DNA of 64,000 nt from NCBI GenBank assembly GCA_002405475.1, contig DHLX01000012.1, forward strand, positions 53,606 through 117,605. Direction: 5' to 3'. Made by a program: the position numbers and the translations under genes. The DNA comes from Burkholderiales bacterium UBA4657 (GTDB lineage Bacteria; Pseudomonadota; Gammaproteobacteria; Burkholderiales; Burkholderiaceae_E). The notes below the pieces were generated by a model. It saw only the letters and a program-made list of their open reading frames with translations. It was not told the origin of the DNA and ran no database searches. This document shows, one piece after another, positions 18,373 through 27,548 of the stretch; the first letter of the stretch is position 1, and each line of letters begins with the position of its first letter.

Positions 18373-21179
18373 TATGCAATCGTCCTTTTTTCACCCGCGC
18401 CAAATAAATTACTGACACAGCGACCACATATTTCCGGGTGTTCGTCGTGACTGCCTACATCATCTCGATAGTGCCAGCAACGCTCACATTTTTTATGCGT
18501 TGATGCCTGTACCTGTACTGAAAAATCACCTTCATGCAGGGTGCAACGGCTGGTAATGGTGATGAATTTCAGGTCATTCCCCAGGCTGCGCAGTATCTGG
18601 TAAGCCTCGCCCGATACCGTCAGATCGACTTCGGCCTGCAAGCTGGAGCCGACCTTGCCGTCGGCACGCAAAGTCTCAATCGCTTTCAAGACCTCGGCGC
18701 GCACCTCGCGAATCTGGTTCCATTTCGCGAGTAACAGGTTAGCATCACGTAGCGCAGGAAAAACATGATAAGTCTCGGTGAAAATCGTGCTGCTGCCCGG
18801 CTTGAACATGGCCTGCGCCTCTTCCGCTGTAAAAGACAGGAACGGCGCCATCAGGCGTAACAGGCTGGCGGTAATATGCCAGAGTGCGGTTTGGGCCGAG
18901 CGGCGCGACAGTGAATCTTCGCCGGTCGTATATAAACGGTCTTTCAAGATGTCGAGATAAAACGCCCCCAGATCTTCCGAGCAGAAAGTCTGCAGCTTGG
19001 CGACGACCGGGTGAAATTCAAATGCAGAAAAATGTTGCAGGGCTTCACGCTGAAACTGCTCGGTCATGACCAGGGCATAGCGGTCCAGCTCCAGCATTTT
19101 TTCGGGCGACACTGCATTTTTCTCAATATCGAAATCGCTGATATTGGCTAGCAGGAAACGCAAGGTATTGCGAATGCGACGGTACGACTCCACCACACGC
19201 TTCAAAATTTCATCGCTAATCGACAGTTCCCCCGAATAATCGGTAGCGGCCACCCACAGGCGAATAATTTCAGCGCCGAGCTTGTTACTCACCTCTTGTG
19301 GGGCGACCACATTGCCCATGGACTTGCTCATCTTGCGCCCCTGACCATCCACGGTAAAACCGTGGGTCAGCAAAGCGTTATAAGGCGCACGTCCATCCAG
19401 CGCCGCGCCGGTCAAGAGCGAGGAATGAAACCAGCCACGATGCTGGTCGCTGCCTTCCAGATATAAATCGGCGGGATATTGCAGGTCGTCGCCATGCGAA
19501 CCGCGCATGACGGTGTAATGGGTGGTGCCGGAATCGAACCAGACATCTAAAATATCGCTGGCCTTATCGTAGTCTTTTGCTTCGTCCCCCAGGAAATCTT
19601 CTGCCCTGGCCTTGCTCCAGGCTTCAATGCCGCCTTGCTCCACTTTTTGTGCGGCCATTTCCAGTAATTCCAAAGTCCGTGGATGCAACTCGCCCGTGGC
19701 CTTGTGGGTAAACAAAGGCAGTGGCACCCCCCAGTTACGCTGGCGTGAAATGCACCAGTCAGGGCGGTTGGCAATCATGCCGTGCAAACGCGCCTTGCCC
19801 CAGGCCGGGTAAAACGCGGTCTCGTCAATCGCTTTCAATGCCGTGGCGCGTAGCTGTGTGTCACCGTCCATGCGCACAAACCATTGTGAGGTCGCGCGGT
19901 AAATGAGAGGTGTTTTATGACGCCAGCAGTGCATGTAACTATGGTCTTGCGCGCCCTCGGCCAGCAGGCTACCAGCGTCGCGCAAGGCGGCAATAATATT
20001 CGGATTCGCTTTCCAGATAAACTGGCCGTCAAATAATGGCAGGTCGTTCGCGTACACACCATTACCCTGCACCGGCGTCAAAATGTCTTCATTCTTCATG
20101 CCGTAGTGCTGACATGACTGAAAGTCTTCCACGCCATAGGCGGGTGACGAATGCACAATACCCGTACCGGCGGTCGCCTCAACATAAGTACCGAGGTAAA
20201 CCGGACTAAAACGATCATAGCCCGGGTGTGCCGCAGCCAGCGGATGCTTGAAGCGCACCCGTTCCAGTCTTTGCCCCAGGGTCTGCGCTACGGCCTGTCC
20301 TGACAGACCATATCGCTCGAGGCAAGAGGCCACCAGCTCGTGCGCCAGAATCAGATAACGATCACCACAATCGACCAGATCGTAGCTTAGTTCAGGGTGA
20401 AAATTCAGTGCCTGGTTAGCTGGAATAGTCCACGGCGTCGTCGTCCAGATGGCGGTGAAAACCGGTTTGCCTAAAGTCACACCAAAAGCAGCTTCTACTT
20501 TGCTGCGGTCTTCCTCGGCCAGTGCAAATGCCACATCAATAACTGGCGTTTTCTTATCCAGATATTCCACTTCAGCTTCGGCCAGAGCCGAGCCGCAGTC
20601 AAAGCACCAGTTCACCGGTTTCAGGCCGCGATAAACGAAGCCTTTTTCCATCATTTTTCCCAGGGCACGTATTTCATCGGCCTCGGCCTTGAAATTCATG
20701 GTGCGATACGGGTTGTGCCAGTCGCCCAGTATGCCCAGACGTTTAAAGTCTTTCATCTGCTTGGCAATCTGCTCGGTCGCATAAGCACGAGCCTTGGCCT
20801 GTACCTCGTCGCGCGGCAAGTGCTTGCCAAACTGTTTTTCAATCTGAATTTCAATCGGCATGCCGTGGCAGTCCCAGCCGGGTACATAAACACCATCGAA
20901 GCCAGCCAATATCTTCGATTTGTTGATGATGTCCTTCAGAATTTTGTTGACCGCATGGCCGATGTGAATGTCGCCATTAGCATAGGGCGGGCCATCGTGC
21001 AAAATGAATTTTTTCGCCCCTTTGCGCGCAGCACGGATGAGCTGGTAAAGATTTTTTTCTTCCCAGTCCTGCACCCATTGCGGTTCGCGCTTGGGCAGGT
21101 CACCACGCATGGGGAAAGGCGTGTCGGGTAAGTTGAGTGGGTATTTCTTGCTGTTGTCGGTGTTTTTGCTGTCGCTCAT
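18372..21179 (-). CDS. ileS: Isoleucyl-tRNA synthetase
   Basis: Charges tRNA-Ile. The 935-residue class I synthetase has the HIGH motif (PYANGDIHIGHA, about residue 70), a large editing domain, KMSKS in GRKMSKSMGN (about 615), and the C-terminal zinc-binding cysteines CERCWHY and CGRC (about 895-925), i.e. the typical bacterial type with Zn finger. The start ATG at 21179 is 75 bp downstream of the fic stop. Downstream lspA overlaps by one base. No T-box-like leader is seen in the 75 bp upstream. Confidence 0.97.
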   Translation of the reverse strand: MSDSKNTDNSKKYPLNLPDTPFPMRGDLPKREPQWVQDWEEKNLYQLIRAARKGAKKFILHDGPPYANGDIHIGHAVNKILKDIINKSKILAGFDGVYVPGWDCHGMPIEIQIEKQFGKHLPRDEVQAKARAYATEQIAKQMKDFKRLGILGDWHNPYRTMNFKAEADEIRALGKMMEKGFVYRGLKPVNWCFDCGSALAEAEVEYLDKKTPVIDVAFALAEEDRSKVEAAFGVTLGKPVFTAIWTTTPWTIPANQALNFHPELSYDLVDCGDRYLILAHELVASCLERYGLSGQAVAQTLGQRLERVRFKHPLAAAHPGYDRFSPVYLGTYVEATAGTGIVHSSPAYGVEDFQSCQHYGMKNEDILTPVQGNGVYANDLPLFDGQFIWKANPNIIAALRDAGSLLAEGAQDHSYMHCWRHKTPLIYRATSQWFVRMDGDTQLRATALKAIDETAFYPAWGKARLHGMIANRPDWCISRQRNWGVPLPLFTHKATGELHPRTLELLEMAAQKVEQGGIEAWSKARAEDFLGDEAKDYDKASDILDVWFDSGTTHYTVMRGSHGDDLQYPADLYLEGSDQHRGWFHSSLLTGAALDGRAPYNALLTHGFTVDGQGRKMSKSMGNVVAPQEVSNKLGAEIIRLWVAATDYSGELSISDEILKRVVESYRRIRNTLRFLLANISDFDIEKNAVSPEKMLELDRYALVMTEQFQREALQHFSAFEFHPVVAKLQTFCSEDLGAFYLDILKDRLYTTGEDSLSRRSAQTALWHITASLLRLMAPFLSFTAEEAQAMFKPGSSTIFTETYHVFPALRDANLLLAKWNQIREVRAEVLKAIETLRADGKVGSSLQAEVDLTVSGEAYQILRSLGNDLKFITITSRCTLHEGDFSVQVQASTHKKCERCWHYRDDVGSHDEHPEICGRCVSNLFGAGEKRTIA

Positions 21180-21209
21180 GGTTTCCTCGGCCTCCTCAGG
21201 CTCTGCGAG

Positions 21210-21257
21210 AAAAAATGCCTATGATAACGAAAGTCTGAGACTGGAGTGCCGTTATCA
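21210..21257 (-). terminator. Possible intrinsic terminator of the fic gene
   Basis: On the minus strand an 8-bp perfect stem TGATAACG/CGTTATCA (21250-21257 and 21222-21229) has a 20-base loop holding the palindrome AGTCTGAGACT, and is followed after 6 bases by TTTTTT (21210-21215). The stem includes the fic stop codon. The stem is AT-rich, so strength is uncertain; it would separate fic from ileS. Confidence 0.4.
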
Positions 21258-22616
21258 ATATCCATGAACCTTTTTCCAGGCGGCATATTCAGACGGTCGC
21301 ACCCGATAACGCGCCAGAACGCCCTCGTGCAAGCGCCGTAGCTCTTCAATGATCAGCGCCTGTACTCCTGCCCGGTCAGCTTCAGGAATACACTCAGTCA
21401 CTGCCTGCTGAATATACGCTAGCGGTTCAAGTTGCGGTTGAGTGATGACGGTGTGTACAGTCTGCTTGATAAAGTCACGCCACACCAGTCGAAGTGGCTC
21501 GGGCTCGATCAAGCCTTGTTGGATCGCCAGATATTCCTGTGTCGAGCGTTCATAGGCCCAAACATAAAGATCGCGCAGCAGTTCCACACGCGTCATTTCA
21601 TATACCGCCAGGATGGCTCGACTATAAGCTTGTTCTGGCACGTCCAGAAAAGTCAGGGGACATAGATTGGCACGGAACAAGGGCAGATTGGCAGCCAGCC
21701 GCGAAGTGCGCTTGTTAATGTCAGCAAACGGCTGAAGATAAGGCAAGTGCACCAGGATAAAAAACGATTGCTCAAACGGATCCTGAATCCGGTTAGCTTT
21801 GTCCAAAAGTACATCCAGCGCGTTTTCGATTTGTTGTGGTGTTGACAGCGGGCGATAGACGCTTTTACCGATATCGACAGCGTGCTGGCGAATACGCCCT
21901 TCATCGGCAGGATTAGGCAATAGGTTTTCTGCTAAAGCGCTGTGCAAATTCATCAGCGTATAGCGATTGAACTCTGCTGTGTCGATATTTTCGATCAATA
22001 ATTCTATCGCGAACTTATGGTTCAGAATCATTTGCGTTTCGATAGCAGCTTTGCCGCGCGCTGCCTTGCCACGTTCAATCAGCTTGCGCGTGTCAAGTCG
22101 GGAGTAGGTATTGCCTTCCAAATGGCTCGATGCCCATGACAAATCGATCAGTAAGCGATTGAGAATAGTGCGGCTATAAGTACCGGCGCGCTGGCCTATG
22201 TCTGCCGTTCTACCCATTTGGTGTAATTGCCGGCGTAGGGGTGCCGACAAATACCAGGTCTGGTTGGGACGGTAAGCATCCAGAAAATCGCGCTGGTAGC
22301 CTACCGGCTTACGCGCTGCCAAGGCTTGGTCAATATAGGTCAGAATACCGCGGCTATCTTCAGAAAGCGGAATGAAGTGCGGAAAGCAGTCAGCTATACC
22401 TTGGGCGAACTCTGTACCTGTTGGGGTAATGGCAGAAAAATAGCGCCGCGCACGCGCTTGACCCAAAACTCTGATTTGACCATTTTTGATCAATTGTGCG
22501 ATCAAGCGTTGTACGGTTCGACGGGCAAGCTCAGGCCGCTGCTTAAGCAATTCGGCCAGCGTCAAGCCATCCTTGAAGGCTTGTATGCAGTTCAGTAAAT
22601 CTGCTGGGGATGACAT
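21255..22616 (-). CDS. Fic-domain protein with N-terminal winged helix and degenerate Fic motif
   Basis: Fic proteins usually AMPylate target proteins. This 453-residue protein begins with a DNA-binding-like winged helix (about 15-65), then an inhibitory-helix motif SSHLEGN (S163xxxE167), and the Fic active-site region YLQPFADINKRTSR at 293-306. Compared with canonical HPFx(D/E)GNGRxxR, the catalytic His is Gln295 and the two glycines are Ile300 and Lys302; the DxNKR part resembles Doc. A sizeable family with LQPF..(V/I)NKR is known, so this is a natural variant, probably with altered chemistry or none. Autoregulation through the N-terminal domain is suggested by repeats just upstream. It separates ileS from the ssu operon. 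Confidence 0.88.
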   Translation of the reverse strand: MSSPADLLNCIQAFKDGLTLAELLKQRPELARRTVQRLIAQLIKNGQIRVLGQARARRYFSAITPTGTEFAQGIADCFPHFIPLSEDSRGILTYIDQALAARKPVGYQRDFLDAYRPNQTWYLSAPLRRQLHQMGRTADIGQRAGTYSRTILNRLLIDLSWASSHLEGNTYSRLDTRKLIERGKAARGKAAIETQMILNHKFAIELLIENIDTAEFNRYTLMNLHSALAENLLPNPADEGRIRQHAVDIGKSVYRPLSTPQQIENALDVLLDKANRIQDPFEQSFFILVHLPYLQPFADINKRTSRLAANLPLFRANLCPLTFLDVPEQAYSRAILAVYEMTRVELLRDLYVWAYERSTQEYLAIQQGLIEPEPLRLVWRDFIKQTVHTVITQPQLEPLAYIQQAVTECIPEADRAGVQALIIEELRRLHEGVLARYRVRPSEYAAWKKVHGY

Positions 22617-22622
22617 AGGCTA

Positions 22623-22690
22623 TGGCGCTGTTCAGGCTTAATGTGGCGCAATTATGGCGCAATTCATCAAACTGCGCCATATTCTGGCGC
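22623..22690. promoter_or_regulatory. Cluster of TGGCGC half-sites upstream of fic
   Basis: TGGCGC occurs at 22623, 22644, 22655 and 22685, and in inverse orientation (GCGCCA) at 22674. ATGGCGCA (22654-22661) and TGCGCCAT (22673-22680) form a perfect 8-bp inverted repeat, and TGGCGCAATT is repeated at 22644 and 22655. Spacings of 21, 11 and 30 bp place the copies on nearly one helix face. The array starts 7 bp from the fic ATG; it is a likely binding site for Fic's own winged helix or another repressor (inference). Confidence 0.6.
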
Positions 22691-22814
22691 TGGTGTGTTA
22701 GCCCAAAGTTAATACCCTCTCCCCTGCTAGGTGTTGCCCACCAGCCCGATTGCAGACGTCTCGTGCTGGGCATATGCAAAAAACAAGCATCGATGGGTAA
22801 AAAAATTCGTTCCC

Positions 22815-22917
22815 ATCCTGGATTCCAGCAATTACATTGCAATCCTGGATTGCTTGGAGCCTCAATTAATTTGGATTTTCCCCAGGCATGAGTCTTAGGC
22901 AGTACGGATTCTATAAC
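22815..22917 (+). promoter_or_regulatory. Probable ssu promoter region with direct and inverted repeats
   Basis: ATCCTGGATT is repeated at 22815 and 22842; between the copies lies the inverted repeat GCAAT-TAC-ATTGC (22828-22840). A -10-like TATAAC is at 22912-22917, with no good -35, as expected for an activator-dependent promoter. LysR-type activators (CysB/Cbl) control ssu genes in other bacteria; which regulator binds here is inference. No gene is seen in the rest of the 319-bp gap between fic and ssuE. Confidence 0.4.
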
Positions 22918-22935
22918 TGAAAGAAAGGTTGGTTT

Positions 22936-23544
22936 GTGAGTATTCTATTCATAGCGGGTAGCCCGACAGTAGCTTCTCGCTCTGCACGATTGCTGGACTT
23001 TATTGCTGAACACGTACGTGGCCGAGGCTATGACATCAACCGCTTGAATGTACGTGATTTGCCTGCGCAGGCATTGCTCCATGCTGATTTTTCTGACGAT
23101 GCCATCCATGCGGCGCAAAAAAAAGTAGCAGAGGCAAGCGCTGTTGTAATTGCCACACCGGTATACAAGGCAGCCTACAGCGGTGTTTTAAAGGTTTTTC
23201 TGGATTTGCTACCGCAGGCGGGCTTGTCTGGAAAACTGGTGCTGCCCTTGGCGACAGGCGGCAGTCCTGCCCACATGCTGGCTTTAGATTATGCGCTACG
23301 GCCAGTGCTCACCAGTCTCTCTGCCCGGCAAGTCTTTCCTGGAATTTATGCGACTGACGAGCAAGTGGAATGGTCGTCAGAGCATGGACTGCAATTAGCC
23401 GATGATGTTGAGCAAAGATTGCAACAATCCAGTCAGCGCTTGCTGGACAGTCTGGATGCTTTGCGCGCGGATCAGCAGCGACTAAACAGTAGTTTCAAGC
23501 AGGCTGCGCCGGTGCCGTTTAGTACGGTGCGATGTAGCGTTTAG
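22936..23544 (+). CDS. ssuE: NAD(P)H-dependent FMN reductase for sulfonate utilisation
   Basis: SsuE supplies reduced FMN to the SsuD monooxygenase. The 202-residue flavodoxin-like protein has the N-terminal phosphate-binding GSPTVASRSARLL, IATPVYKAAYSGVLKVFLDLLP and LPLATGGSPAHMLALDYALRPVL segments typical of SsuE. The start is GTG at 22936, with AGAAAGG 7 bases before it. It opens the ssuEADCBF operon, the same order described for Pseudomonas putida. Confidence 0.93.
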   Translation: MSILFIAGSPTVASRSARLLDFIAEHVRGRGYDINRLNVRDLPAQALLHADFSDDAIHAAQKKVAEASAVVIATPVYKAAYSGVLKVFLDLLPQAGLSGKLVLPLATGGSPAHMLALDYALRPVLTSLSARQVFPGIYATDEQVEWSSEHGLQLADDVEQRLQQSSQRLLDSLDALRADQQRLNSSFKQAAPVPFSTVRCSV

Positions 23545-23630
23545 TTTTCCACCTTTCCAACCCGGTCAACTTCATGGGCTGCAGAAACAGCAGCCAAGAC
23601 CATTTATTGTCTAAAACCCAAGGAGTCAAT

Positions 23631-24596
23631 ATGAAGCACTTTCTGAATAATTTTTTTTCGCGTCGCCAGGCTATAGTTGCCATGGCTTTATCTGCATTAT
23701 TGCCACTCAACGCCTCTGCACAAAAAAGCCCTGAGCCATTACGCATCGGCTTTCAAAAATCAGCCAGCCTTCTGACTTTACTGAAATCACAGGGTACGCT
23801 GGAAAAGCGCTTGGCACCCCTGGGTGTCGAGGTGAAGTGGGTGGAATTTCCAGCTGGCCCACAGCTACTTGAAGGTCTGAATGTTGGTTCCATCGATTTT
23901 GGCTATGTTGGCGAAGCGCCGCCTATTTTTGCCCAGGCTGCCGGCGCAAATTTCATTTATGTTGGCTATGAACTCCCTGCCCCAGGAGCCGAGGCTGTAA
24001 TAGTACCCAAAGATTCAGCTATCAGAAGCGTGAGCGATTTAAAGGGTAAAAAAGTTGCACTTAATAAGGGTTCAAATGTGCACTACCTACTGGTCAGATT
24101 ACTTGAAAAACATGGCTTGAAGTATGACGACATTCAGACCGTGTTTTTACCCCCTGCCGATGCTCGCGCTGCCTTTGAGCGTGGCAGTGTCGATGCCTGG
24201 GTTATTTGGGACCCATTCCTGGCTGCTGCCGAGAGGCAATTAGGTGCCAGACAGATAGCTGATGGCAGAGGTGTGGTCAATAATCATGCTTTTTTCCTGG
24301 CGGCACGTACTTATGCCGAACGTCGTCAGGATGTGATCAATCTGTTATTCGAGGTTCTTTCTAGACAGGGTCAAAGTATTACCAAAGACTATAGATCAGC
24401 AGCACAGGCTCTTTCACCTCTGCAGGGCCTGACCCCAGACGTCATTGAATTAAGTCTAAGACGATACAGCCATGATGTGCGGCCTTTGAATACAGCCGTG
24501 ATTGCGGAACAACAAAAAATAGCGGATGTGTTTAGCGATCTGAAACTGATTCCCAGAAAAATTAGTGTGCGCGATGCGGCACCTTTATTGAAATAA
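23631..24596 (+). CDS. ssuA: Aliphatic sulfonate ABC transporter, periplasmic binding protein
   Basis: Binds sulfonates in the periplasm for import by SsuBC. The 321-residue protein starts with a signal peptide (RRQAIVAMALSALLPLNASA, with an Arg pair that is not a full Tat motif), followed by LRIGFQKSASLLTLLK and WVIWDPFLAAAE, typical of SsuA/TauA proteins. ATG 23631 is chosen because AAGGAG lies 6-7 bases upstream; the frame is open further back to 23574 without a ribosome-binding site. Confidence 0.94.
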   Translation: MKHFLNNFFSRRQAIVAMALSALLPLNASAQKSPEPLRIGFQKSASLLTLLKSQGTLEKRLAPLGVEVKWVEFPAGPQLLEGLNVGSIDFGYVGEAPPIFAQAAGANFIYVGYELPAPGAEAVIVPKDSAIRSVSDLKGKKVALNKGSNVHYLLVRLLEKHGLKYDDIQTVFLPPADARAAFERGSVDAWVIWDPFLAAAERQLGARQIADGRGVVNNHAFFLAARTYAERRQDVINLLFEVLSRQGQSITKDYRSAAQALSPLQGLTPDVIELSLRRYSHDVRPLNTAVIAEQQKIADVFSDLKLIPRKISVRDAAPLLK

Positions 24597-24618
24597 ATCA
24601 TCACCACAGGAGCTTGCA

Positions 24619-25812
24619 ATGGAAATACTTTGGTTCATACCTACGCATGGTGATAGCCGTTATCTGGGCACTACTGAAGGAGCACGTGAAGTCAATTATG
24701 ACTATATGAAACAGGTCGCCATTGCAGCAGACAGTCTGAACTATGATGGTGTGCTGATTCCTACTGGGCGCTCCTGCGAGGATCCCTGGGTGATTGCATC
24801 CAGTCTGATTGCAGTCACAGCAAAATTACGCTTTCTGGTAGCTGTCCGTCCCGGTTTGATGCAGCCAGGTCTGGCAGCGCGCATGGCCGCCAGTTTTGAC
24901 CGTTTATCGGGTGGGCGCCTGTTGATTAATCTGGTCACTGGTGGCGACACCAGTGAACTGGAAGGCGATGGATTGTTTTTGAATCATGCAGAACGATATG
25001 AAGCCTCGGCTGAATTCATCAAAATCTGGCGTGAGATTTTGCAGCGCAGTCACGAGCAAAAAAATTATGATTTTTCCGGCAAGCATTTGAGTGTTAAAGG
25101 CGCAAAACTTCTGTATCCGTCCGTACAATATCCGCATCCACCGGTGTATTTTGGTGGCTCCTCAGAGGCCGCACATGAGTTGGCGGCCGAACATGTTGAA
25201 ACCTATTTGACATGGGGTGAACCACCGGCAGAGGTGGCTCGAAAAATAGCGGATGTGAGGACGCGCGCGGCCAAACATGGCCGTAGTGTCAAATTTGGTA
25301 TTCGCCTGCACGTCATTGTGCGTGAAACCGACGCAGAGGCCTGGGCTGCTGCCGAAAGTCTGATCAGCAGGCTGGATGACGAAACTGTAGGACGAGCCCA
25401 GGCAGCACTGGCGAAAATGGATTCAGAGGGGCAACGCCGCATGGCTGCCCTGCACGGCGGGGGAACACGGCGTAGTCGCGCCGAGTTGGAAATCAGTCCC
25501 AATCTTTGGGCCGGGGTGGGTCTGGTGCGCGGCGGAGCGGGCACAGCCCTCGTGGGCGATCCTGAAACCGTGGCCGCACGGATTCAGGAATATGCCGCAT
25601 TGGGTCTGGATACCTTTGTATTCTCTGGTTATCCCCATCTTGAAGAGGCCTATCGCTTTGCCGAGCTGGTTTTCCCACTGTTACCTGGGAAACATCAGGA
25701 AAAACTGTCCGGCCGCGTTTTGAATGGTCCCTTTGGCGAGATCGTGGCGAATCATTTTGTTCCCGAGCATGCTGCCAATAGCGGGGCCGGCACTCTTTCA
25801 TCACAAAGCTGA
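24619..25812 (+). CDS. ssuD: FMNH2-dependent alkanesulfonate monooxygenase
   Basis: SsuD cleaves alkanesulfonates to aldehyde and sulfite with O2 and FMNH2 from SsuE. The 397-residue bacterial-luciferase-like protein shows MEILWFIPTHGDSRYLGT, LIPTGRSCEDPWV (with the conserved active-site Cys), AVRPGLMQPGLAARM, INLVTGGD and VFSGYPHLEEAYRF, all SsuD hallmarks, and normal length. AGGAG precedes the ATG by 8 bases. It sits 22 bp after ssuA. Confidence 0.97.
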   Translation: MEILWFIPTHGDSRYLGTTEGAREVNYDYMKQVAIAADSLNYDGVLIPTGRSCEDPWVIASSLIAVTAKLRFLVAVRPGLMQPGLAARMAASFDRLSGGRLLINLVTGGDTSELEGDGLFLNHAERYEASAEFIKIWREILQRSHEQKNYDFSGKHLSVKGAKLLYPSVQYPHPPVYFGGSSEAAHELAAEHVETYLTWGEPPAEVARKIADVRTRAAKHGRSVKFGIRLHVIVRETDAEAWAAAESLISRLDDETVGRAQAALAKMDSEGQRRMAALHGGGTRRSRAELEISPNLWAGVGLVRGGAGTALVGDPETVAARIQEYAALGLDTFVFSGYPHLEEAYRFAELVFPLLPGKHQEKLSGRVLNGPFGEIVANHFVPEHAANSGAGTLSSQS

Positions 25813-25820
25813 GGTGGGTG

Positions 25821-26612
25821 ATGCATCATTTGACCACGCTTCGTACCCGGTTCATACCTTGGCTGGTGCCCCTTTTATTACTGGCGGTATGGCAGCTCAG
25901 TGCACAGTCAGGCTGGCTATCTACGCGGGTTTTGCCTGCGCCGCTCGATGTGCTGAAAGCTACTACTAGGCTCGCCCTGTCGGGAGAGCTATTGACTCAC
26001 GTCAAAATCAGTGCGGGACGTGCTTTGGCCGGTTTTGCGATTGGTGGCGGTACGGGTCTTGTGCTTGGACTGCTGACTGGTTCTGTACGCTGGGCCGAAA
26101 CCTTGTTGGACACCACTTTGCAAATGATTCGCAATATTCCACCACTGGCGTTGATTCCTCTGGTTATTTTGTGGTTTGGCATTGATGAGGCAGCGAAACT
26201 TTTTCTGGTATCAATTGGTGTGTTTTTCCCGATTTACATCAATACATTTCACGGTATTCGCAGCGTCGATAAAGGCCTGATTGAAATGGGTCGTAGCTAC
26301 GGTCTGCGCGGATGGTCTCTGTACAAGGAAATCATACTGCCGGGGGCATTGCCCTCAATTCTGGTGGGAGTACGTTTTTCACTAGGTCTGATGTGGGTGC
26401 TTTTGATAGTGGCAGAGACGATCTCGGCCCAGGCAGGCATTGGCTACATGACAATGAATGCACGCGAATTTCTTCAAACCGACATCGTTCTTGTGGGCAT
26501 TCTGCTTTACGCGTTTTTGGGCAAATTGGCAGACGTATTGGCGAAGACGCTGGAACGATATTGGTTACGCTGGCATCCAGGGTACCAGTCGTCACACAAA
26601 TCTTTTATTTGA
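25821..26612 (+). CDS. ssuC: Aliphatic sulfonate ABC transporter permease
   Basis: Inner-membrane permease of the SsuABC importer. The 263-residue protein has about six membrane segments and the EAA loop that contacts the ATPase (EMGRSYGLRGWSLYKEIILPGALPSIL). Start placed at ATG 25821, with GAGGTGG 7 bases upstream; GTG 25818 is also possible. It follows the ssuD stop by 8 bases. Confidence 0.95.
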   Translation: MHHLTTLRTRFIPWLVPLLLLAVWQLSAQSGWLSTRVLPAPLDVLKATTRLALSGELLTHVKISAGRALAGFAIGGGTGLVLGLLTGSVRWAETLLDTTLQMIRNIPPLALIPLVILWFGIDEAAKLFLVSIGVFFPIYINTFHGIRSVDKGLIEMGRSYGLRGWSLYKEIILPGALPSILVGVRFSLGLMWVLLIVAETISAQAGIGYMTMNAREFLQTDIVLVGILLYAFLGKLADVLAKTLERYWLRWHPGYQSSHKSFI

Positions 26613-26621
26613 GGTGGTGTC

Positions 26622-27488
26622 ATGCAAATCGGTGGTATCGAACAACAACGAATTAGTGAAGTGAGTTCAGCACTACAACAGCAGACCGGCACTTCATTGT
26701 ATTTGAAACAATTGAGCAAATCCTTTGGTCAGCGCTCAGTTTTGCGCCAGGTCGATTTGCACATCGCTGCAGGCGAGTTTGTGGTCATTGTAGGGCGTAG
26801 TGGATGTGGTAAGAGTACCCTGTTACGCCTCATTGCGGGTTTGGAGCATGCCTCCAGCGGAGAGTTGCGATTTGATGAGGAAAGAGTAAATCGCCGTCGC
26901 CAGGATGATATACGCATCATGTTTCAAGACTCACGACTATTGCCTTGGCGCTCGGTTTTACACAATGTCGCTTTGGGCTTGCCCGCAAGTGCTTTTTCAA
27001 GAGTACGTGAGGTTCTGGCACAAGTGGGTCTGTCTGAGCGTGAAAATGATTGGCCAGCCCAGCTTTCTGGCGGTCAGCGTCAGCGTGTGGCTCTGGCTCG
27101 TGCCCTGGTACATCAGCCACGTTTGTTATTACTGGACGAACCTCTGGGCGCTCTTGATGCTTTGACCCGAATTGACATGCAGCAATTGATCGAAAACTTA
27201 TGGCAACAACACCGCTTTACTGCATTGCTGGTGACGCATGATGTACAGGAAGCCGTAGTACTCGCTGATCGGGTCATTTTGATTGAAGATGGGGCGATTA
27301 CGCTAAACCAAAAAATTGACTTGCCCAGACCGAGGCAGCGTGGAAGTGCGGCCTTCGCTGCACTGGAAGAGCAAGTATTGCAACGGGTTTTGTTTCAGGA
27401 AGGGCAGGGCCTGAATCCTTCGCCACGGCAGGAATTAGGCGATCAATCTCTGTATGCCAGCTTTACCAATGTGGTGTGGGCAGTGTAG
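26622..27488 (+). CDS. ssuB: Aliphatic sulfonate ABC transporter ATPase
   Basis: Drives the sulfonate importer. In 288 residues: Walker A GRSGCGKST, Q-loop FQDSRLLPW, signature LSGGQRQRVALARAL, Walker B LLLLDEPLGALD and switch HDVQEA. The N-terminus is about 25 residues longer than the core ABC domain, as in many SsuB proteins. GAGGTG lies upstream of the ATG, 9 bases after the ssuC stop. Confidence 0.95.
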   Translation: MQIGGIEQQRISEVSSALQQQTGTSLYLKQLSKSFGQRSVLRQVDLHIAAGEFVVIVGRSGCGKSTLLRLIAGLEHASSGELRFDEERVNRRRQDDIRIMFQDSRLLPWRSVLHNVALGLPASAFSRVREVLAQVGLSERENDWPAQLSGGQRQRVALARALVHQPRLLLLDEPLGALDALTRIDMQQLIENLWQQHRFTALLVTHDVQEAVVLADRVILIEDGAITLNQKIDLPRPRQRGSAAFAALEEQVLQRVLFQEGQGLNPSPRQELGDQSLYASFTNVVWAV

Positions 27489-27548
27489 TGACACTGAACT
27501 AACTAGCGTTTTATTGATGTTTTTTTATCTTGAGAAAGGAAGTTTCCT

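Noticed and set aside
21180..21254. T-box leader before ileS
   Set aside because: The gap is only 75 bp, with no T-box sequence or specifier stem.
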